NCBI GenBank assembly: GCA_034190875.2
Contig: CM067346.1
Span: forward strand, 17,509,092-17,573,091
DNA: 64,000 nt
From: Urechis unicinctus
Taxonomy: Eukaryota; Annelida; Polychaeta; Xenopneusta; Urechidae
Reading direction: 5' to 3'
This document shows positions 1 through 11,898 of the stretch, in pieces. The position numbers were made by a program, and so were the translations under genes. Positions within the stretch are counted from its first letter, which is position 1. Every line of letters starts with the position of its first letter. The notes under the pieces are model-generated. The model saw only the letters and a list, made by a program, of their open reading frames with translations. It was not told the origin of the DNA and ran no database searches.

Positions 1-1708
1 GGGCTTTTAGAAAATAAAGTACCATGGTGTAAATCGCATTCAACATATTGACGCGGATCAGTGAGAATCATTTCGTTAATTAGACAGCCCAATTAATGTG
101 CCATTGCCAAAGGGTAGATGCGGTTTATAGAACAATATGTCAGCAATATTGGTATGTGTAGTTCTACTAAGCTGTACAGTGTCGAATCAAAAGTGCTAGT
201 TCCCCACCCAGCTTAATAGTCGGGCATTCTTTTCCAGTGAAATTAGCGACAGCATTCCATCGAATCCCTACGCTCGACCCTAAATTTCTTCAACACGATA
301 GCATCTCTTGAAGGGTAGATAGGGTAGAATTGACAGTAGCATCTAATCAGTTCCTGAGCATATACTCTCCAGTTCTCCAAGCACAATTAATACACACACC
401 AACTTGATTTATTGCGACCAATTTGATCCTTGATCTGGCTCAAGATGGTCTGGTCATGCAGGATATGGATTGATCATAGGAAGGCACTTTTGGAAAAAAA
501 ACTAGAGAAAGTTGTTAGTGGACGGAAAGCAACTTAATGAACCAGCAACCACCTTCGCATAATTCACGCTCCCGATTCTATTTCATAATGCAGCGATTGT
601 CAATGTTTCGGGCCCTCAGCGTTTTTAGTGGAGATATTTTCATCTGATCCATTGGTTGGGTTCGAAAGAGAGATGTCTATCGCGAAACTTTCTCTCACGC
701 GGTAATGTTAACTACAATGGTGATTGAACACATCAGGCAAACTTTCCCCCATGACCATTAGACTATTGGTCTTTCATCAGCTGCAGAAAACGCGACACCA
801 CTACTCTTACACAGCCATGTAACAAGCTCGATGCGTACTATCGGATGTCTATCGTTCACTTTGTAAGTAAATTCTGGCTGGCACGCTTTCAAAGCGGTTC
901 ATTTCGCACGAATAATGTCTTGGATATTATAATCATCGTGTTTTAATATGGTAATTATGATCTGTCACAGTCCATGACATACCTTGATGATACGGCAGCA
1001 GCATATATCGACAGAACCTGACTAAATGCGTAAAATATTGTCACCTTGGCACAGTTAAATATAGGCCCTAAATGTTGCAAATGTAAAAAAAAACAAGTTA
1101 AATAAATCTGCAGGCTGCTGACAGAGAGCAAATATAAGCCGACAGAATTTTCTCACCAATTGGTAATTTTCCTGTCTAACTCTCAGGTGTGCATGGTATT
1201 TCACTCTGGGATAGTCGTGGATACAGATTGCTACGCACAAATGCTGCAGCAAATACCAAATATGACTTGAGCGGTGGAGCCAAACTTTCAATAGAAACTT
1301 ATCCCATAATACCACATTTCAGCAAATCCATGGCATTAATGATTGCATATACTTATTTATCAATTGGCTAATTAAATTGTTGATGGCGATTTACAAATAC
1401 TGTCCTGAACTAAGCAAAAGCAACGTACATCATCTTGAATTCCATATACACGGAAAAATGATGGATGATATGAATCAATTCGTGCTTTGTAAATAACACA
1501 GTTGCACTTGATCATCTGGTTTGACCGGTACATCCGCTTTTGCATAACAACAAACGAGCATGTAGACATTATTAAATAGATACCTCCATTGGATGAGCTC
1601 TGATTAGCTGTATCAACTACAGCAGTATGTTGATCGGGGTCAGATGTATTAATATTGGCTCTCGTTATTTTTGTTACATCTTGGCGGTTCTTTTGGCATT
1701 GCAATTCT
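1..1708. other. Gene-free stretch, no feature recognised
   Basis: I see no coding frame with recognisable protein character, no RNA gene, no tandem array and no match to the other blocks of this window. Open frames here (for example 1372-1704 on the minus strand, 110 codons) have no motif and no second copy that could test them. Confidence 0.5.
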
Positions 1709-1942
1709 TAAATTGTACTTGCTTGACACATTCATAAGTTTTCAATGACTGAAACGTGCTTTTCTTCGCCAACTTACTGAACGTTCTTATATCTATCCTC
1801 ATGACTGTGACGGTTTGTGGTTCTGAAAATACCAATGTTTGTATAAATATTGACAAATACCCGATTGCGTCGGAATACAATAGCAAGTTTTGCTGTCAAA
1901 CATAGAAACAAATCTTTGTATGGTCCATGAAGGCACAAATTT

Positions 1943-2215
1943 TTATTTGATTCTTGGCATTTGAACATGTCTACTCAAGGCAACACAATCAATGATATTG
2001 ATACGTTCTAGATAGGCAGAAGAACGATAACATGCGGAGTGAATACTTTCGTTAAATATATTGATACCTCCAATAAACATATATTCTTCTATAGTCATAT
2101 ATGATATGACTGCGCTTCCCCGATGAAGCGTGCCAATGCTGAGATCTTGGTTAGTTCTTATCACATCAGTGCTATGACAATATGGACAATAACGGTCAGA
2201 CAATGTGGCGATCAA
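1943..2215 (-). other. Short open frame shared by A1 and A2, probably non-coding
   Basis: The 90-codon frame has a counterpart at 52633-52953 (+) with about 75% identical residues, including a CPYC pair near the N-terminus. In the 120 bp compared by hand, 7 of 9 differences change the amino acid, as expected without selection on the protein. I see no splice sites, and no family is recognised. It is most likely a chance frame kept open because the duplication is young, but an old gene fragment is possible. Confidence 0.3.
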
Positions 2216-2518
2216 CCATCAATTGTGCCAGAAAACGTTTGGTATTCATATTTCTGGTATTTCCTTTATTTCAGCGTATATTGCAACACTGCACATATTG
2301 GAAACAACTTGACACTGTAAACGCGATCGGCTCGTAATGAGCGGAGGACAGTCTTCTTTGCTGTGTTGATATGCGTATATAATCACAGGCGTATCAATGG
2401 TCCACCGCATTGAAGTTCAAATTGCTCCAGAGCTGCATTTTATTGCCACCTTTATGAATAATATTCCCGTACCGTATCTTGATGTAGTCCCGTCAAAGAA
2501 ATTGTAACAATTCTAAAA

Positions 2519-2745
<227 letters not shown>

Positions 2746-5700
2746 TACACGTCACACAGAACTCGTGTCTGGTGTTTATCCGATTATACATACAACGTAG
2801 CCAAGACCAAATATGTTCAATATATCACGTCAGCTGCGAGTATTTTTCGCCTATAAAATACCCGACAATGACAGAAAACGCTTCGCTGCCGCATCCAAAG
2901 AAAAGACTTAATTCTTCTAAAATCTTGCAGCTCTTTCGAAATGTACGCCTACGTGATCTGTCCCGGAAAGATTAATCGCCAAAACAAAACTGGCTTCTCG
3001 AAGAAAATATTGCATGTCACGATTTATTGATGCTGTTTTGAATACAAGCTCATACGCTAGTTTTAACTGATATATCAACAGACACTATATTTATAATCAT
3101 TGCCTCTGTTATGCACCGATTTTATATCGCAACATGATGTGTGTGCCATAAGACTTTGCCAATTACAGGTACACTTAAACCGAAGAATTAGCTCAGCTCA
3201 CCTTGCATATTGCCTATTTCAAATATACAAAGTTGTACTAGAACGTTGACAACCAGCAAAAAATAGCATATTTAATCGTACTTTATTCATTTCAGGCTAA
3301 CTGCAGACATCCAACCTGTTTCTACCAGTCATTAAAACCTTTTGACCGTGTTACAGGTACAGATCATGTAAATAAAATAAACCATAACGTTCTCAATAGG
3401 ATTATTTATGGTAATTATATGAAAATTAACGGAATATATAACCCTTTGACAAACCACTGATTATCAATGGTCAAACAACTGAGGAATGACAGCAAGCTAG
3501 TCTATTGTTCCGTAGAAGTGAAATGAGCTGCTAACCTATTTTGCAATAACAGAAATGAACAGCCCTTTTGTTGTTGGGGAAGCAACTAAAGGCCCCTATT
3601 CACTTAAATCAATGCTGTACAAACGATGTCCAGTGAGCATTGATGATATGAACAGGTACTGTCTACAACGTTGACCCATTTCTATATGATGAGATGTTAA
3701 GAAACATGTTGGGACCATTGATCAGGCTGTCATGATAAAAAAATCACTGTTGAACCCTGGGGCTACAACGAGACGCCACGGATGGTGTTCAAGTTTTGAC
3801 AGATAAGAGCGAACTGGTGCTAACATTTCACCACACAGGGCAGTCGCTTTTTTATTCATGAAAAACTAAAAATGCTTACGCCTGCTCTGAGCGCTTTGGC
3901 GCATCCTTTTGCTTCAAAGACGCTTGCCAAGAATTGGTTGAAAACATTACACCACACCGGATTGCTTTAAATCAATTGTAAATGTAGGTTAATTTAGCAT
4001 GAACTGATAGCAGCGAGGCTATTTTCCGACAAACAGTAGTGATGTTTCAACCATGGCAATCCTGTATACGTTGATAACTTCCACAGAATATGGTACAACA
4101 GATGGATATCTGATAAGAACATTGCATCACATATGCATTGGATTAAGTCATCTTATCTAGCCGGTAACAAGCCCTAGCAACTATTGTCTCCCCATTTTTG
4201 CAGACATAGCGTTCGATGGTAGTTCTACATTCTTAGAAACCTTATAGCTCCAACAAATTTGTTTTAACTACATCTTCTACTCAAGTTCATCGAGTCATTA
4301 TTGACGTGTAAATGTTTCGCTAACAGAATTACAAAGATGGCTGCTGGAAAACCATGCGATTACTTATAGCATTCCCATGCCGATCCGATTTCTATTTGGT
4401 CCTTGTGAAAGAGTAATCTAAGCTGCCTACAGTGGCTTGCCCGCAGGCGTGTTGTATAATCAACTCCATTGACGTAGGTCTCAAGCATGACGTGTTTGTA
4501 ACTCAAGATCATGCTTAATGTACTTCTATTCAATCATTGTTGATATTACCAGATCTACACAATTACGAGAATGTTTTGAGGCTAATCTTATTAGCAGCTG
4601 CTATATGATGAATGTCCGACATAGTTAATTGAGCCGACATGCTATTTTGAAATGGTGAATGACCGACCAAGATATGGCTTGGTTTAAATAAGTTGTACTT
4701 GAGGCTTGCATTGGATCTGCTATAGAAACGAACAGCTTTGATGTGTTACACATCGATTGATTCATGCCAACTGCTCTGTTTGTCACGACTTTACTGAATA
4801 GATGATATAACGTGTTTCAGCATACCGTATTCTTCGTACCTCTGGAGGCATGTTACTACTTACGCATTATGATGCGCAAATCTATATTAAAATAAATAAT
4901 CACAAATATCAATCACATAACAAACATTTCATGTTAAATCACTTATTAGAAAGGCGTTGCCCATACATTTGGTTTTTCTTTTAGATTACTATATGCTCAG
5001 ATGAAATATACCCGGTTTTTTAATCTCATTCTTTGCAGGAAACCTTATTTTTCAACGAATTCTTATCTTTTTTCATTAATTGCAAAAGTGAAATAACGAA
5101 AATTGTCATCAGTAAATTAGCTAAAACAGCAACGTGAGTCTGCCAGTAGTATAATGTATTCTTGCGAAACGAATCTGATTCTAGAAGAGGATATGTGCTT
5201 TTGTGCTGGTCGTTGAGTTTTATCAGAACGTTGTAGAAAGCATAATCGTAAATCCCGTGCAAGACACTGGTTAGTTTAAACTGTTTTTGCCTAACACTTA
5301 TTTGCCTGTTACACATTGGCACACTTTAATGGTTTTGTAATTAATATGGGTATTGCAAATTACATGGACAATACAATGACATAGTAGCATACAAATTGAA
5401 GAGGTGTCCTGATTTTATGGATCTCCAATACATTGTGCGTGTGACGTCCTTGGCCAATTATTGTAACTTGCAAATTTTTTCGCATCTGCATGGGAAGGAA
5501 CTTTAACTTGCACGACCGGATCATAAATATATGAACGAGAGTTGTATTGCTTTACACGTCGTCGATTTGATTGATGTTTGATCAACTAGGAACACGCCTT
5601 GATTGTGGTGTTTACATGATAAATCGTGATGAAGGGAGTGAATATGTGCTAAAAGGCTCAATAGTCGGCTTCCTTCGCTGGGATCGTCTGCAGTTAACTA

Positions 5701-5820
5701 ATAATAAGTAGAGGGGCAACGCCAAAGCTACTGTCTCTCAGTTTCCGATGCTTCATAGTGCGGAATCTGTATGATTTACGCTGTTCCAATTGGCAACGAA
5801 TAGGATACGAATGTGCTAAA

Positions 5821-6432
5821 CTTAAGTGAAAGGATCCGGAGTTCGAACGTCTTACATTATTAATTTCTAGAAATGAATTTTGTTAAACAAATGTGCGTGA
5901 ACTCGCGCCCCCTTTCATGGGATATGTTAGTAAGCTCTGCCTCGACTTGAAAAACAAACAGGTCAGCGCATTGCCGACTCCGCCTTACCTGTAAACTAAT
6001 TGTCTACGTTTGAAAGCATAGAATTACGACCTTGGTGATTGTCATTTTAATTGTGACCAACAATTGAACGAAATACTGCAAACGCTATTGCATGCAGAAT
6101 AGCAACTTCGTCTTACAGTAACACAATAGGATATAATCATAATCAATCCAGGCTGTCTAAAAAACGGCAAATTTGTTCGGAACGGATGTTCCAGATAGTT
6201 ACTGTGAGCAAACATAGAGTAATTTGCAGTGCCACAGTGCATTCTAACGATGATTACAACCTTTATGGGTGCTATTGAATTTTACACTCTGTCATCATCT
6301 TCATCTTCGTTATATTCTTCCAAATAAAGACTGCATGTGTGTCGGTCGTGAATGTCCAGCTATATTAATTGTACCAAAAATCTCCAAGAAAGCTCAGCTG
6401 TGCTAGCTTCCCATGCTTCATACTAAATATCA
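5821..6432 (+). repeat. Direct repeat B, copy B1 (partner 13757-14271)
   Basis: It starts at CTTAAGTGAAAGGATCC and matches 13757-14271 in the same orientation with a few per cent substitutions. B1 carries about 100 bp (near 5887-5985) missing from B2. The deletion edges share short similarity (AACTCG and GACTCC), fitting slippage or a small deletion. The minus-strand frame at 6042-6242 lies inside and shows no protein character. B1 begins directly after A1 and ends where segment X begins. Confidence 0.9.
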
Positions 6433-6456
6433 GGTCAAAGACGACCGCAGATGGAA

Positions 6457-6482
6457 GTACGTACCTCGATCGAGGTACGTAC
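6457..6482. repeat. Perfect 26-bp palindrome
   Basis: Centred between 6469 and 6470, all 13 base pairs match: the left arm is GTACGTACCTCGA and the right arm is its reverse complement. It lies about 25 bp after the end of B1, at the left border of segment X. It could be a protein-binding site, the end of a mobile element, or a hairpin-forming sequence. Nothing else in the sequence decides between these. Confidence 0.9.
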
Positions 6483-7060
6483 CTCGTTCCTAGTACGGCG
6501 TACTTGGTTTGAAGTATGCATACATAAACATTAATTTTCTCAACTGTTTTTCAAATTGTGACATTATTTACTGAGATTTGGTTGGGTTAAATCGTGGAAA
6601 CCCTCTTAGTAGTCACAGCCTCGATTTGGGACCATATTTAGCGTTGCCCATGTACGAGAAGACTTTTCTACGCGTTTTCAAACTTTAGTTCGGCGGCCAT
6701 CGCGTGTCTTTTCCGACGATTGATGAGGCAAAAATCCTTTTTGAATCAGTCTGGCAAAGTAAAGAACTTACTTTTTGCGGAGCATAGTTTGTCTAGATTA
6801 TATGAAATACAGTTTAGTGAAAATTGTATGGCATATTTGTGACTTATGGATGATAACATCACACCCCATGTCAATCCATTTGCACACCTGATATTTTTGT
6901 ACTACAATCGAAGTACGCCGCACCCTGGTGGTTTCAAACTTCGCTTGCTGTCTACCCGGGTCTGATTGAGAGTGTTCATATACGCATTCAGTTGTTTTCA
7001 AAATTGAATGGTCTTCTCAAATAGAATAACAAAGCAGCCAGGTGTTTGATATTGAACAGA

Positions 7061-7083
7061 ATGCCCCCAAAAACACCACAGCA
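7061..7083 (+). CDS. Possible short first exon (low confidence)
   Basis: ATG plus seven codons (Met-Pro-Pro-Lys-Thr-Pro-Gln and a split codon) run straight into GTAAGT at 7084, a consensus splice donor. Unspliced, the frame stops at 7085-7087. MPPK-type starts occur in nuclear proteins, but I find no clear second exon downstream: 7160-8000 is AT-richer and intron-like. This could be chance. Confidence 0.15.
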
Positions 7084-8095
7084 GTAAGTTTTCATACTTT
7101 TGTTGACCTGTTCTGTTTGTGTTTTTGAAAACTTTTGTTTCAATTGGATGTTAGGTTATTATTTAAGGCTTAACAGATGGAAATGAGCATCATTACATAT
7201 GTAATGAACATTATCATTTTAGAATACTTAAGGTTTTTTACCAGATATGGAATGGAATGTTCACAAAATCACAGGGTCACCGATCATGTTGTATTGATAT
7301 TGACTATGCTTTATTACAATTACTTCCATAGCAATGTGGACAGTGGTCATAAGATCATTCCTCATCAATAAACATTATGATGGTGTTTATTCTACATGCT
7401 GCTAATAATTGAGTTTCTATCAGCCAAATCATATGCCTTTAATCATATGCTATATATCATGCAGATCCATATTTTGATAAGAAGTGGAGGAACAGCAATG
7501 TTTGAGTTATTTTTATTTTAGAAATAATTCTCAAGTAGCAAATTGTGTCCAAAATCACATACATACAATATTCGTTATTACATAATAGGATACCGAGTAA
7601 TCCCGAGTGCAGGTACACTACCAATCGATTACCAGTATCACAATGAGGCAGATAATGATAACAACTATAGAAATGTTATGACTGTTTGACAGCTAAAGGT
7701 ATATGTATGATGTTGATGCAATAAGTGAGATACAAAACTATGATATGTCTAGGACAGGTTACACAACGCAGGATAAAGCTACTTAAATAGGTCATAACAC
7801 AGATAAGATTAATTGATATACCTATACATGTACAGACATACATATTACAACAGTGAGTGTTGAATGACAAAACTAGAGGAAAGCATGTACAAAAGGTGGG
7901 ATGGCATTGAAAACGGAAGGGGGGGGGAAATGGGAGTGCAAATTGATGTGATCTCGTTGAAATCTAATTGAAAAAGACAAAGAAGTGCTGGTTACCTGAC
8001 CATATCCGTGCGGGATTTAATTGGGGCAGCCTCTTCCCTTCTAAAGAGAAAAGATAAGGACTTACGCGATAACGTTTACAAATTCGACAAATTCA

Positions 8096-8700
8096 ACCTC
8101 TGTTTTCATGAAAATGGAATCCAGAATAAAATATTCTCTCTGTCTCTGTTGTTTGGAATGGAATATATTGGAAAAAATTACTTAAACTTTCAGAGATCCC
8201 AAGTGGAAACACCACACAGGTTAAATACATATTGCATACATAGCTGATGAATGCTGCGAGAGCGGAAAGAGAGGAAGAGGATAATATGCACAAAGTCTTA
8301 TGAACTTGTTCAGCAATGTGAGGGCAATATTCTGGTTGAGTATATAGACGAGAACAGGCAAGACCTGGTACACCCCTCACAGGAATAGCTTCTTCATTGA
8401 GAGAGCTGTAACCAACTTTCAGTGGCTTGGAAGGCGGCTCCATGGACTTATCACTAACGGCTGAAGGAATGTTCAAGTCTGGATAGATTTCATCCACTTC
8501 ATCAATGCATGATTGACAGAACTTAGGAGCAGTTTTTGTGTAATGGACAGATTCTGTTTTTCTTTGACACCACTTGGAAATTTTAATTTCAGGTTGGAAT
8601 TTTTAATTTCAGGTTTCCTGTTTCCAAACATCCTCATTGTGATTGAAGGCTTTCAGAAGAACACCGTCTTGAATATGGCTTGGCCCAAAGCTGTTCCATT
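8096..8700 (-). pseudogene. Exon-like open frame in segment X, interrupted by two stops
   Basis: On the minus strand a run of T followed by CAG (8710-8701) gives a strong splice-acceptor match, and an open frame follows. Codons from 8698 to 8612 are open (29 residues, beginning WNSFGPSH and ending DVWKQET). TGA (8611-8609) and TAA (8605-8603) come next, then 169 open codons from 8602 to 8096 in the same frame. This includes a Cys-X2-Cys (FCQSC) about 27 residues in, followed by an acidic stretch (DEVDEIYPDL), and further Cys residues. The stops fall in the first unit of a 20-bp tandem duplication (8577-8616). A GT-AG pair of 57 nt (8625-8569) would remove both stops and keep frame, but also part of an apparently coding stretch. 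The product is not recognised. It could be a decayed gene, a gene with a mini-intron, or chance. Confidence 0.35.
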
Positions 8701-9073
8701 CTGAAAAAAACCCCAAAGTAAATCAGATACTGGCTAGTCAAATACATAACATTAAATATTATAATCTATGTTTAAGTACACAACACAAACCAGCAATTCC
8801 TGTGAGATTGTTTTATATCACCCTCTACTAATAGACTAAATCATATTCTTTTATCTGTATACGATCTACTATCAGAATATGGCACCAATTCAAAAGGAAG
8901 CACACCGTACTTCGATTTAAGTACGATCGCATCACTACGCCATTGTTTCAGAAAAATCATTCAACAGTGGTGTTATTTATTAGCGATAGCTCATTAATAT
9001 GCCATAGAATTTTGAATAACATATAATGTATCATTAGATGATATACTTGTAAATTAGAAAACATAGACCTTAC

Positions 9074-9082
9074 CTCTGCCAT
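9074..9082 (-). CDS. Possible start exon of a minus-strand gene in X
   Basis: On the minus strand, AACATGGCAGAG is followed at once by GTAAGG: a good start context (A at -3, G at +4) with a consensus donor after Met-Ala-Glu. Joining it to the acceptor before 8700 gives Met-Ala-Glu-Asn-Gly-Thr and 12 more codons before a stop. This is not the longer open frame that starts at 8698, so either another exon lies between or the coding link is false. Confidence 0.2.
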
Positions 9083-9279
9083 GTTGATGTGTGTACAAAA
9101 TTTAAACCATGAACGCAGAAAAACTTGAAGTCGCTGTCGAATAATGGAAGTGAAACTCTTCTTGTGAAGGCCCAATATCGCCAACAACAACAGATTTGGT
9201 TTCAAATGTGGGCACAACGTTTAAATAAATGTGACGGCGCAATCGCTATAACTAGTCCGGGGGGGGGGCGACGTATTTT

Positions 9280-9975
<696 letters not shown>

Positions 9976-9982
9976 TGGTTAT

Positions 9983-11853
9983 GCCAATGATGAATGTGAA
10001 AGCCGACGAGGATAGCATCACTATTAAAGATAAAAGTGATGATGATGTCAATGATGATTATGATGATGATGAAGATAACCTAACATGCCGTTAGCATACA
10101 TATGTGACAAGTGTTTTGACGTTTTGAAGCGAGTGAAACAAATTATACCCATTCAACATGCAAACATAAACACGTTTGACATATGCAGAGGATAATTCTA
10201 CATTATTGTTTGCATTAGACACTTAATGAACGCTAATGGTCACTTGTATTTCCTACAGCAGCGTGTAATTATAATGGCTTGGACCTCGTGTTTGGGACAT
10301 GTTGCGGAAACAAAATAAAATCGCGTGTTATTTGATATTCGTTTTTGTTTGGAATCCTTATCTCCCGTCTGTTGCAGTAAATGCGTGTACAACAAAAATA
10401 AATCCAGGGTTCACACATGTAGCAAACAGAAACTTTTCCTATTACAAAACCCGCCATTAACATTTATGTAATATCGCCGTCTGGGACAAATTCATTCATT
10501 TTGAGGCATACTATTACATTGAATGACTTCGAAGCAATAACTAAGAATATTGTTGTGAATATGTGTCATATTATGTAGTAAAAAACAATGCAAATATCTT
10601 GCCTAAGATGACTTAAGACGGATGGAGTCTTCGTGAAAATGCTAACGCAAATCATTATTATAACACCGACATTCGACTAACCAATATTCATTGAATAGAG
10701 GGTTTAACAAGATTGCATCATATCATTATTGATGCGCTACAAAACATTATGCGTATGCTTTACCATGCATCGTGTGATTTGATGCAACATTGATAGAGGT
10801 TGTTCTTAATAAGAAAATTATCAAAATACGTTCTCGTTGACTCAAGACGTCACTATATTGATAATGCCGGGATATTTTCAGATTGTGCATGTGTAGCAGC
10901 AGCTAAACGTATTTGCTGCATGTAAGCAATTATGCGTCAAGTAAAAAAATTAAGGCTGTATTCATAGATAAGGTATTGAAATATAATCAATGATTGTTAG
11001 CGCTCTACACATAGAAGGACATTAATATTCTACACGACCCTAAAAGCGTTAGCACACATCGCCGACTCCACCAGCAATATATTTGCTAAAGGAAACTAGT
11101 TATGCACTATGTAAAAGCAAAAACAAGTGGCACAAGCATTGAGCTTTCGTCACAAAATCACTCAGACTTTGCCTAAACAGCGAATAGAATTGAATGAATT
11201 TAGCTTAATCATAGTATGCTCGTAGATAAGATACATGCAATGTTGTGTTTAGCTTTGATCAAATCTCAGCTTGTGATGCAATAGCTGAAAAAGCAAAGTT
11301 CATCGATGCCTTGTTGGTGATTGGGATTGGAATGCAATTGGTAGGATGTGTACATCTGGTCGACAACATTAACAGGTGGGACCATTTTATAACGCGTGTC
11401 AATGGATAAGTCGTCACACAGTTAGTGGTGATAATTTGGCGATCCCAAATTCCAATACCAAACAGCCTGCTTGTATTCCCACATATTGGTTGCCATGGTA
11501 TCAATCTTCATCTTGTGTTCATTTCATTACATTGGCTTTTTTCTCCAGGATATCACTCGCTTAACTAGTAACTAGTACTTAATGCACCTGATTGACAATT
11601 TAATTGCTGTGTTGTGGCCCGAATTTCTATGTACAATCCAAGAGCTGAAAGTGAGCCTAAAATTAAAGTGGATTATTGTGGTTTCTAGGACGTGGGAGTT
11701 GATAGCACTGAACGGTACCAAGACGCGGGGTTCTTATGCAAATTCAAAAACGTGTCTGGTCATTTGATTGTGCAGAAAGCAGCATTTGAACAGTTTAATC
11801 TCGAAGACGTCGAATGTCCTAAACAATATCGCGAGAAAGCTTCAGCATAATGG
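9983..11853 (+). repeat. Tandem duplication C, copy C1
   Basis: It begins GCCAATGATGAATGTG and matches C2 (11899-13745) end to end with a period of about 1916 bp. Most differences are single-base length changes: GTGTTTTGACG against GTGTTTGACG, GTTTTTGTTTGG against GTTTGTTTGG, ACAAAAATAAATC against ACAAAATAAATC, and one extra A in GTGAAAGCC. Base substitutions are few. An older inverted relative, C3, lies at 47470-48055. Such indels would wreck any reading frame, so there is no evidence of coding. It includes a GATGAT microsatellite near 10030-10072. Confidence 0.95.
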
Positions 11854-11898
11854 TGATAAGCAGCGTGCATATAATAACGTAATGCACTAAAGGTTTAA

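Larger units (their letters stand above)
6433..9279. other. Segment X: non-duplicated, gene-like insert between B1 and D1
   Basis: At the second locus B2 and D2 are separated by about 95 bp of unrelated sequence, while here B1 and D1 are separated by about 2.85 kb. X has no second copy in the window. It begins near a 26-bp perfect palindrome (6457-6482) and contains several GTAC-rich short motifs (6486-6503, 6907-6920, 8905-8925), two G-runs (near 7920 and 9260), and exon-like features on both strands. The 6907 and 8907-8919 motifs read as inverted copies of AATCGAAGTACG, but I cannot demonstrate target-site duplications. It may be a resident gene region retained at one locus or an inserted element. 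Function unknown. Confidence 0.55.
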
